This document shows, piece after piece, positions 1-6,858 of a stretch of 33,994 nucleotides of DNA. Under the pieces are notes generated by a model, which was not told the origin of the DNA, made no database searches, and saw only the letters and a list, made by a program, of their open reading frames with translations. This DNA is from an uncultured Alistipes sp. (lineage in GTDB: Bacteria > Bacteroidota > Bacteroidia > Bacteroidales > Rikenellaceae). How positions within the stretch are numbered: the first letter of the stretch is position 1; every line of letters begins with the position of its first letter. A program made the translations under genes and the position numbers. The stretch is from contig CALUII010000017.1 of assembly GCA_944320665.1 (NCBI GenBank), positions 1 through 33,994 on the forward strand, given 5' to 3'.

Positions 1-1285
1 AGGCCTGCAGGTCACTCAGTCCGAATCGCTCCATCATGGTTTGTTTGGCCAGATCCGGTGTCTGAGAACTGCGGATGATGCGGATGATCTCGTCGATGTT
101 GTCCTGGGCGATCAGCAGGCCCAATACGATGTGCAACCGCTCCTCGGCCTTGCGCAGATCGAAGCGCGTGCGGCGTACGACGACATCGTGGCGGTGATCG
201 ATGAAATGGCGGATCAGATCCTTCAGATTCAGCAACATCGGGCGGCCATTGACCAATGCGATGTTGTTCACGGCGAACGACGTCTGCAGGGGGGTGTTCT
301 TGTACAATGTATTGAGCACGACGCTTGCCACGGCATCCTGCTTGAGGATGATGACCACCCGCAGACCGTTGCGGTCCGATTCATCGTTTACGTAGGAGAT
401 GCCCTCAATCTTCTTCTCGTTGACCAGGTCGGCAATCTTCTTGATCATCTCAGCCTTGTTGATCATGTAGGGGATCTCGGTTACGACGATGCATGCGCGG
501 CCCGATGCCGTATGTTCGATTTCGGTTTTAGCGCGCATGATGACTCGGCCGCGGCCTGTGAGCATGGCTTCGCGCACGCCCTCGTAGCCGTAGATGATGC
601 CTCCGGTCGGGAAGTCCGGTCCCTTGACGTATTTCAGCAGCTCCTCGCACTCGATATCCGGGTTGTCCACATAGGCGCAGCAGGCATCGACTACCTCTCC
701 GAGGTTATGCGGGGCCATGTTCGTTGCCATACCGACGGCGATACCGCTGGCTCCGTTGACCAGCAACAAGGGAATTTTTGTCGGCAGGACGGTCGGTTCG
801 GGAATGGTGTCGTCGAAGTTGAGAGTCCAGTCGATCGTCTCCTTGTCGATGTCGGCCATCACCTCGTCGGTAATCTTCTTCATACGGGCTTCGGTGTAAC
901 GCATGGCGGCCGGCGAGTCGCCATCCATCGAACCGAAGTTACCTTGACCGTCGACGAGCGGATAACGCATGGACCAGTCCTGAGCCAAGCGGACCATGGC
1001 GTCGTAGACCGACGAGTCGCCGTGGGGGTGGAATTTACCGAGCACGTCACCGACGATACGAGCCGACTTACGTGTGGGTTTGTCCGAGTAAAGATTGAGC
1101 TCGGCGCTCATATCGTAGAGGATGCGGCGATGGACGGGTTTCAGACCGTCGCGCACATCGGGCAGGGCACGAGAAACGATGACCGACATCGAGTAATCGA
1201 TGTAGGCCGTCTTCATCTGCTCTTCGATATTGATGGGGATAATCCGTCCCACCAGACCGGCATTTTTTTCTTCTTCCGTTAGCAT
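1..1285 (-). CDS. gyrA: DNA gyrase subunit A, N-terminal part (cut by window edge)
   Basis: This is the breakage-reunion subunit of gyrase, which introduces negative supercoils together with GyrB. The minus strand reads from ATG at 1285 ([14 protein letters not shown]) to the window edge with no stop, giving about 428 codons; the C-terminal wrapping domain lies outside. The winged-helix/tower region is intact. The quinolone-determining loop reads [10 protein letters not shown] (Ser91 and Asp95, equivalent to E. coli Ser83 and Asp87). The catalytic tyrosine is Tyr130 in AAMRYTEAR. The protein starts close to the conserved domain, as usual for GyrA. A good Bacteroidota promoter sits 35 nt upstream, so the gene is probably transcribed on its own although lolA and ftsK precede it on the same strand. 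Identity is very sure; the parC paralogue of the window differs in its active-site loop. Confidence 0.97.
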   Translation of the reverse strand, partial: MLTEEEKNAGLVGRIIPINIEEQMKTAYIDYSMSVIVSRALPDVRDGLKPVHRRILYDMSAELNLYSDKPTRKSARIVGDVLGKFHPHGDSSVYDAMVRLAQDWSMRYPLVDGQGNFGSMDGDSPAAMRYTEARMKKITDEVMADIDKETIDWTLNFDDTIPEPTVLPTKIPLLLVNGASGIAVGMATNMAPHNLGEVVDACCAYVDNPDIECEELLKYVKGPDFPTGGIIYGYEGVREAMLTGRGRVIMRAKTEIEHTASGRACIVVTEIPYMINKAEMIKKIADLVNEKKIEGISYVNDESDRNGLRVVIILKQDAVASVVLNTLYKNTPLQTSFAVNNIALVNGRPMLLNLKDLIRHFIDHRHDVVVRRTRFDLRKAEERLHIVLGLLIAQDNIDEIIRIIRSSQTPDLAKQTMMERFGLSDLQA

Positions 1286-1319
1286 GTTCCGAATAGGGAT
1301 TTTACATCTGTTTAACGAA

Positions 1320-1350
1320 CAAAAATAGTGTTTTTATCCGTTTTGAGCAA
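1320..1350 (-). promoter_or_regulatory. gyrA promoter (Bacteroidota sigma type)
   Basis: The minus strand reads TTGC (1350-1347), 19 nt, then TATTTTTG (1327-1320). This matches TAnnTTTG perfectly with ideal spacing and predicts a leader of about 25-30 nt before the gyrA ATG. Confidence 0.75.
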
Positions 1351-1398
1351 CTTTGGGTTGCAAATTCTCGTGTCCGGATGTAATATTTCTGATGAGAC

Positions 1399-1414
1399 GG
1401 GGCGTTTTCGCCCC
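1399..1414. other. GC-rich hairpin between lolA-like gene and gyrA
   Basis: GGGGCG and CGCCCC form a six-pair stem around a TTTT loop. It is followed by TTTT only in the plus direction. In the minus direction, which the flanking genes use, there is no T-tract, so it would be at best a weak terminator or barrier after the lolA-like gene. The rest of the 252-nt gap (1286-1537) shows no gene. Confidence 0.4.
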
Positions 1415-1537
1415 TTTTCAGCCGATTTGAGACACTCGACTGTGCCTGTTCGACAGGGGGACGGGTGTGATGGGCGTCCACAGGGCAAGGGCTTCACGGA
1501 TTTTGCCCATGATTCTGGATAGGGATCGGTCGTATGA

Positions 1538-2236
1538 TCAACGGAAATCGATGAACTCGTACCCGTCGTATGAGGTGGCATTGTAGGTCTTCGGCGCGAT
1601 CGATGCATGGGCCACGTTTTGGATGACGAGGCAGATGCGTTCGCCGTCGAAATCGTATTCGATCGATTGCGGTGCGGCGGTGCGCGCATCGAGCGTCAGC
1701 GTGATGGCACTGATGCTTTGTGAGGCTTGCGGCAGGAGTGTTACGATGGCGCGATCCCCTTCCAGCCGGGTCAGTTGCGGGAGGAATTCGCTGCCGACAA
1801 AATCGAATGCGCGGGTTGGATTATCCAGAATGTTGTGGCTGTCAAGGTTTGTCCGGTCGATTGTGACCTCGCGACGGTTGTTGTCAACCTCGTAGCGGGT
1901 CTGGGCATTGCAATAGACTTCGGCATCGGCCAGTTGCAGATAATAGTTGCTGCCGGCTACCGTATATACGCCGTCGATGCTCTGCCCGTTGCTTTTGACC
2001 GAGAAACGTACCGTATAATTTCCCAACGAACGAAGGTACTCCGTCAATTTACGTAACCAAGAGTCACCTTGGGCCGATTCGGCCGGAGCGACTTGTGTCA
2101 CCTGTATTTGAAGCACTCCATGGCATGAGGTGCCCCTGGGTTCGCGAGCCATGCTCCGGCAGGGGACGGCCAGGAGCAGCATGGCAAGCATAAGTGCCTG
2201 TGTACGACGTACGGAAAGAGGTGGCAACTGCATCAT
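1538..2236 (-). CDS. LolA-like periplasmic lipoprotein carrier
   Basis: A 232-residue exported protein whose body resembles the LolA fold, which ferries lipoproteins through the periplasm to the outer membrane. An N-terminal signal peptide (hydrophobic run about residues 12-25) is followed by an amphipathic helix (WLRKLTEYLRSLGNYTVRF) and a strand-rich half-barrel with a LolA-like stretch around YEVDNNRREVTIDR and ILDNPTRAFDF. The start is ATG at 2236 or the adjacent ATG at 2233. It lies 26 nt downstream of ftsK on the same strand; ftsK-lolA adjacency is also known in Enterobacteria, which supports the call. No lipobox of standard form is present, so a soluble periplasmic protein is likely. 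Sequence similarity within this family is low, so exact lipoprotein-carrier function is inferred. Confidence 0.78.
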   Translation of the reverse strand: MMQLPPLSVRRTQALMLAMLLLAVPCRSMAREPRGTSCHGVLQIQVTQVAPAESAQGDSWLRKLTEYLRSLGNYTVRFSVKSNGQSIDGVYTVAGSNYYLQLADAEVYCNAQTRYEVDNNRREVTIDRTNLDSHNILDNPTRAFDFVGSEFLPQLTRLEGDRAIVTLLPQASQSISAITLTLDARTAAPQSIEYDFDGERICLVIQNVAHASIAPKTYNATSYDGYEFIDFR

Positions 2237-2262
2237 CGTATGTGAGTGTTGGTTTATTGCGG

Positions 2263-5200
2263 TTAGAAGACGCCGAGGTGCTGCAGCAGGGCCTCAAGCG
2301 ACGGCAGGTCGTGGTAGAGGACGTCGCGAGGTTTGGCCCCCTCCTGTCGGCCGACGATACCGGCTCGTTCGAGCTGCAGCATGATGCGTCCGGCCCGGTT
2401 GAATCCGACCTCGTAGTTGCGCTGGATCATGGAGGTCGAGATCGAGCCACCCGATACGGCGGCGCGGGCGATTTCGGCAAACAGGGTGTCGTATTTCATC
2501 GGAGCGCCGCTCTCGTGGTTGCCCGACGGGGCCTCGCTGCCAGTTTCGGGCGTATAATCCGGAAGTGCGTAGGCGGATGTGTAGCCCTGTTGTTTGGAGA
2601 TGTAGTCGACGATGCGTTCCACTTCGCGTGTTTCGACCAGAGCACACTGGATGCGGGTCAACTCCCCATCTTTCGAGAAGAGCATGTCGCCGCGACCGAT
2701 CAGCTGGTTGGCCCCCGGTTGGTCGATGATCGTACGCGAGTCGATCATCTGCATCACGCGGAAGGCGATACGGGCCGGGAAATTGGCCTTGATGCCGCCT
2801 GTGATGACCTTCACGTCGGGGCGCTGTGTGGCAATGATCAGATGGATGCCGATGGCACGCGCCTTCTGAGCCAGACGCATCACGGGGCCCTCGACTTCGC
2901 GCGCGGTCATGATGAGGTCGGCGAACTCGTCGACCACGACCACAATATAGGGCAGGTAGCGATGACCGTGCTGCGGGTTCAGACGCCGCGACGTGAACTT
3001 TTCGTTGTACTCGGCAATGTTGCGTGCACCGGCTTTTTTGCAGAGTTCCAGCCGGTTGTCCATCTCCACACACAGGGCGTTGAGGGTGTATACAGCCTTT
3101 TTCGGGTCGGTGATGACCGCCTCCTCTTCCGACTCCATCTTGGCGAGAAAATGCTTCTCGATTTTGGCATAGAGCGAGAATTCGACCATCTTGGGGTCGA
3201 TCATCACGAACTTGAGCTGCGACGGGTGTTTCTTATAGAGCAGCGAGGTGATGATTGCATTCAGTCCGACGGATTTACCCTGTCCCGTGGCGCCGGCGAC
3301 GAGCAGGTGAGGCATCTTGGCCAGATCGAAGACGTAGTTTTCGTTTTGGATCGTGCGGCCGATCACCACTGGGAGTTCGGCTTTCGACTCCTGGAAGCGC
3401 ATGGAGCGGATGGCCGAATACATCGACACAATCTGTTTGTCGCGGTTCGGCACCTCGATACCGATGGTGCCCTTGCCCGGTATCGGAGCGATGATACGAA
3501 TGCCCAAAGCCTTGAGGCTTTGCGCAATGTCGTTCTCCAGCCCCTGGATCTTCGAAATTTTCACGCCTTGGGCCTGCACAATTTCATAGAGCGTCACCGT
3601 GGGGCCGACTGTGGCTTTGATTCGCTGAATGGGAATGTTGAAGTATTTGAGCGTCTCCTCGATCCGGGATTTGTTCTCGTAAATTTCTTCATCGCTCACC
3701 TCCGAATCCGAAATATAATCTTCGAGCAACGAGATCGGCGGGCGATGGTAGTTGACCAGATCTTTCAGCGGGTCGTATGCTTCGGTCGTAATCTTGCGCT
3801 CGTCCATCATCTGGGCCTTGTGCTCCTCGACCGTAACGACCAGGCCTTCTGATGCAGCCGATGCCGATTGGGACGCTTCTGAAGCGTGTGAAGTCGCCTG
3901 TGGATGAGGAATATTGCTCATGTCTGATCCTGTCCCGTTCGTTGTGTGGACAGACGGAATGGAGGATTCCGAATCGACAATACGCGGTTCCGGCTCCAGA
4001 GTGACTTCGATCAACCCCTCGTCGGCTTGGGACAGGCTCGATGGAGACTGCCTGGAGTGTGTGTCGGTCTGTAATGAAGCCGGGCGTTGTGTGGTGGAAT
4101 GCAGTCCGTTGGAATCGTCCAGGGTCAATTCGGTCAGGCCCTCGATCTCTTGAGGCCCGTCTGTCGGGGCCTCCTGCAGGCCTGAAAGCAATCGTTCGGC
4201 TACGACGGGGTCTATGCCCGTTTGCGAGGGATGTACTTCTCCTTCGTCCGTGAGGTCGAGCTCGATCAAGCCGTCCTCGCCCATGACTACGCGTCCCGGG
4301 GCCGAACGGCGTGTGTCGGTTACCGCTTCGGCGGGCAAAGCAACGCCCCGGAGAGTCGCCTGCGACTCGTCGGTTGTCAATTCCACAAAGGGACTGTCGT
4401 CCGTCGTTCCGACAGGTTCTGGTTGCGGACGTTCCGTTGTGAATGTGTCGTCCGCGATATTGGCTGGAGCTTCGTTCGGAGTGGAGTGTGTGGTCGGGCG
4501 TTCGACTTCGGTTGGAACCGGTTGCGCAGCCGACCGTAGAGAGGACGCCTCTGTCGAGACGACGTGTGCCGTATCCGATGCAGTGTGCACCGGTGCGGTT
4601 GTTGCCGTGTGATGGGACGCTGCCGTAGTTGCGGCCGATTGTACTGCGGTGGCAGCGACCGTATCCGAGGGCATCTCTTGTGCCGGAGTCTCGGGCGTCG
4701 GAGTAGAGTTCTCCGTTTGGGTATCGAAAGACTCCTCCTCGTCTTCTTCGGAATGCGGATGGCCGGGTGCGACCTTGCGACGCACCAGATTCATGAACCG
4801 GCCGCTTCGATCGACCACCACATTGCCGGCCGTATTGACCGTGTTGATGAAGTTGCGGTTGATGAACACGCCGGTCAGGATCCAACCTCCAAGAAGTACG
4901 ATGGCCGTACCTACGGCGCCGATGCGGTCTCCCAGCATGCGGGCGACCTCGATGCCGAGAGCCCCGCCCCATCCGCTGCTTGAGATCAGACTCCAGTGTT
5001 CGCCGAAGAGAAATCCCAGGGTAAGTGATCCCAGAATCAGGATAAAGAAGAGACTCAGTGTGGCATGATTGCATATCAGCGGTTTGCGACGGATGATCCG
5101 CACCCCGAGCAGCATGACCATTACGGGCAGCAGGATACCGAAAAGGCCGAATCCACGGCCGACGATCTGTTCGCCGAGCCAGGCGCCGGCACGGCCGCAC

Positions 5201-5424
5201 AGATTCTCGACTTCTCCATCGAAACGCGGATCCTCACTCCCTACGCCCTGCAGTACGCTCAGGTCGCTGCGCCAGCAGAGGAAGTAGAAGAGTACGGAGG
5301 CCGTGGCAAAGAGTCCGGCAAAGAACAAGACGAGACCGGCGATCCAGCGAGCGCTGTCGCGGTCGGTACGTTGTGGCGTGGACTTTGCGGCCGTGTGGGA
5401 CGAGGTCTTGGGCTTCGGTGTCAT
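2263..5424 (-). CDS. ftsK: DNA translocase FtsK
   Basis: A septal DNA pump that clears chromosome termini and activates Xer recombination at division. The ATG at 5424 (MTPKPKTSSH) is preferred over an upstream start at 5466 because the latter would lie inside the terminator/promoter region; the product is 1053 residues. Order: four membrane helices within the first about 200 residues; a Thr/Ser/Ala/Glu-rich linker of about 330 residues; the alpha/beta motor with Walker A GATGQGKS (711-718) and Walker B VVVVDEFADL (Asp832, Glu833); and a C-terminal winged-helix gamma domain (GGSISTSMIQRNYEVGFNRA). The linker carries several imperfect copies of a GLIELTL-like element. The motor and gamma are complete. 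The gene follows murI across a terminator and its own promoter, and is followed by the lolA-like gene. Confidence 0.97.
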   Translation of the reverse strand: MTPKPKTSSHTAAKSTPQRTDRDSARWIAGLVLFFAGLFATASVLFYFLCWRSDLSVLQGVGSEDPRFDGEVENLCGRAGAWLGEQIVGRGFGLFGILLPVMVMLLGVRIIRRKPLICNHATLSLFFILILGSLTLGFLFGEHWSLISSSGWGGALGIEVARMLGDRIGAVGTAIVLLGGWILTGVFINRNFINTVNTAGNVVVDRSGRFMNLVRRKVAPGHPHSEEDEEESFDTQTENSTPTPETPAQEMPSDTVAATAVQSAATTAASHHTATTAPVHTASDTAHVVSTEASSLRSAAQPVPTEVERPTTHSTPNEAPANIADDTFTTERPQPEPVGTTDDSPFVELTTDESQATLRGVALPAEAVTDTRRSAPGRVVMGEDGLIELDLTDEGEVHPSQTGIDPVVAERLLSGLQEAPTDGPQEIEGLTELTLDDSNGLHSTTQRPASLQTDTHSRQSPSSLSQADEGLIEVTLEPEPRIVDSESSIPSVHTTNGTGSDMSNIPHPQATSHASEASQSASAASEGLVVTVEEHKAQMMDERKITTEAYDPLKDLVNYHRPPISLLEDYISDSEVSDEEIYENKSRIEETLKYFNIPIQRIKATVGPTVTLYEIVQAQGVKISKIQGLENDIAQSLKALGIRIIAPIPGKGTIGIEVPNRDKQIVSMYSAIRSMRFQESKAELPVVIGRTIQNENYVFDLAKMPHLLVAGATGQGKSVGLNAIITSLLYKKHPSQLKFVMIDPKMVEFSLYAKIEKHFLAKMESEEEAVITDPKKAVYTLNALCVEMDNRLELCKKAGARNIAEYNEKFTSRRLNPQHGHRYLPYIVVVVDEFADLIMTAREVEGPVMRLAQKARAIGIHLIIATQRPDVKVITGGIKANFPARIAFRVMQMIDSRTIIDQPGANQLIGRGDMLFSKDGELTRIQCALVETREVERIVDYISKQQGYTSAYALPDYTPETGSEAPSGNHESGAPMKYDTLFAEIARAAVSGGSISTSMIQRNYEVGFNRAGRIMLQLERAGIVGRQEGAKPRDVLYHDLPSLEALLQHLGVF

Positions 5425-5440
5425 GGGGTTATTCCGGCGG

Positions 5441-5469
5441 AAAACAAAAAACGCTTGATAAATCAAGCG
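5441..5469 (-). terminator. Intrinsic terminator of the aroK-murI transcript
   Basis: On the minus strand CGCTTGAT-TT-ATCAAGCG forms a perfect 8-pair stem (5469-5452), followed at once by TTTTTTGTTTT (5451-5441). It lies 31 nt after the murI stop and 17 nt before the ftsK ATG. Confidence 0.75.
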
Positions 5470-5498
5470 AAGATACGGATTTTTTTTCAGAATGCGAA
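5468..5498 (-). promoter_or_regulatory. Probable ftsK promoter overlapping the terminator
   Basis: The minus strand reads TTCG (5498-5495), 19 nt, then TATCTTCG (5475-5468). Each box differs by one base from the Bacteroidota consensus and the spacing is exact. The predicted start of transcription falls inside the terminator stem. Confidence 0.5.
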
Positions 5499-5499
5499 A

Positions 5500-6288
5500 T
5501 TATTGTTTCATTTCGCACGAGCCCCAGGCTTTCCGGATCAAGCGTTGACGATAGGTCTCATCTGCGAAGGTCAGGAATCCGTACTCGGGGTGGTGCCCGA
5601 CCGGAGCACGCAGGCCGAATCGGTCAAGCAGAGTCCCCGCTCGGCGGGCAACGGCGGGAGAAGGATCGACGATGTGAGCTCCGCTTCCGGCGGCAATGCG
5701 TTCGATCACGGGCAGCAGGAAGGGATAGTGCGTGCACCCGAGAACGATTTGATCGGCACCGCGTTGCAGCATCGGTTCGACGATACGGCGGACGCAGGCT
5801 TCAGCCTCGGGGGTTTCCTCGCGATCCTCCTCGACGAGTTCGACGAATCCATGTCCTGCAGCGGCGATCACCTCAATACCGGAGGCATACCGTGCGGCCG
5901 TTTGCCGGAACAGATCGCCATCCAGACTTCGCTCCGTAGCCAACACGCCGACTACCCCGCTGCGGGTCTGTAAACAAGCCGGTTTGATGGCTGGCTCCAT
6001 CCCCACAAGCGGCATGGGTGCGTATTTTGTCCGCAGGAAATCGATGGCGGCGGCGGTTGCCGTATTGCATGCGACAACGACCATCTTGCATCCTTCTGCC
6101 ACGAGGCGGGCCACGGCTGCATCGGCCAGTTGCCGGATCTCCGCCTGCGGTCGTGAACCGTACGGACAGTTTTTCCCGTCGCCCAGATAGAGCAATGACT
6201 CTTCGGGCAGGGCTTCACGCAGGGCCCGCCATACGGTCAGACCGCCCATGCCCGAATCATAGACGCCGATGGGTCTTGTATCGTTCAT
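5500..6288 (-). CDS. murI: Glutamate racemase
   Basis: Converts L-glutamate to D-glutamate for peptidoglycan precursors, in the cytoplasm. The 262-residue protein has the two cysteines of the racemase: Cys74 in ACNTATAAAI and Cys185 in GCTHYPFL, plus Asp11-Ser12 in the N-terminal YDSGMGGLTV loop and the NCPYGS loop. Length is normal. The ATG overlaps the aroK stop by 4 nt (ATGA), which implies translational coupling with aroK. A terminator follows the stop. Nothing is missing from the active site. Confidence 0.96.
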   Translation of the reverse strand: MNDTRPIGVYDSGMGGLTVWRALREALPEESLLYLGDGKNCPYGSRPQAEIRQLADAAVARLVAEGCKMVVVACNTATAAAIDFLRTKYAPMPLVGMEPAIKPACLQTRSGVVGVLATERSLDGDLFRQTAARYASGIEVIAAAGHGFVELVEEDREETPEAEACVRRIVEPMLQRGADQIVLGCTHYPFLLPVIERIAAGSGAHIVDPSPAVARRAGTLLDRFGLRAPVGHHPEYGFLTFADETYRQRLIRKAWGSCEMKQ

Positions 6289-6806
6289 GCCTCAATCGTT
6301 TTAGCAATTTGTTCAATCAGTTCGTAATCCTCCCGTCCGTCGCATTCGATCGTGACGCGTGCCAAGGTGTAGAATGGCTCCCGTTCGGCCATGTTCCGGG
6401 TCATGAAGTCGATGAGTTCGTCGTCCTTAAGATCCTTGAGCCTAGGACGTTTCCGTTTCCCATAGGGGGTCAGCCGAGCGGCGATTTGCTCGGCCGAACG
6501 ATGCAGGTAGATCGTATGTCCCGTTTGGTTCATTCGTTCCATGTTGTCGCGCCACACCGGCAAACCTCCACCCGTTGAGACGATGCAGGCTTCGCCGCGC
6601 GAGACAATCGTTTCGATGGCGTCGCGTTCCAATTCGCGGAATCGCTCTTCGCCTTCGTATCGAAAGATATCATTTACTGAAGCTCCTTCGTGTTCCTCGA
6701 CCAGAGTGTCCGTGTCGTAGAACGGCAATCCCAGTCGGCGAGACAGCTTGCGGCCCAACGTACTTTTGCCACAGCCCATGTACCCTATCAGGAAAATCGG
6801 TTTCAT
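6285..6806 (-). CDS. aroK: Shikimate kinase
   Basis: Phosphorylates shikimate at the 3-OH, the fifth step of chorismate synthesis. The 173-residue cytoplasmic kinase shows the P-loop GYMGCGKST (8-16), the shikimate-binding DTD (Asp31, Asp33), Arg57 in RFRELE, the GGG motif (79-81), and a lid region rich in Arg/Lys (KRKRPRLKD). Length is typical. It starts 52 nt after the parC stop and overlaps murI by 4 nt, so it probably shares the long minus-strand transcript from the topoisomerase genes; I see no convincing promoter in the 52-nt gap. Confidence 0.95.
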   Translation of the reverse strand: MKPIFLIGYMGCGKSTLGRKLSRRLGLPFYDTDTLVEEHEGASVNDIFRYEGEERFRELERDAIETIVSRGEACIVSTGGGLPVWRDNMERMNQTGHTIYLHRSAEQIAARLTPYGKRKRPRLKDLKDDELIDFMTRNMAEREPFYTLARVTIECDGREDYELIEQIAKTIEA

Positions 6807-6858
6807 ATCCTCGTCAAATTCCTTTGTCGTGTGGGTGCGGTGCTTGCTTTTCCGTGTT

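Noticed and set aside
41-1282. Long open frame on the plus strand (413 codons)
   Set aside because: It is exactly antisense to gyrA, whose protein is unmistakable. Codon bias in GC-rich genes keeps the opposite frame open.
1399-1414. Intrinsic terminator for the lolA-like gene
   Set aside because: The hairpin lacks a T-tract in the minus direction, so it is listed as a hairpin only.
2194-3852. 552-codon plus-strand frame
   Set aside because: Antisense to the FtsK motor domain; no family resemblance.
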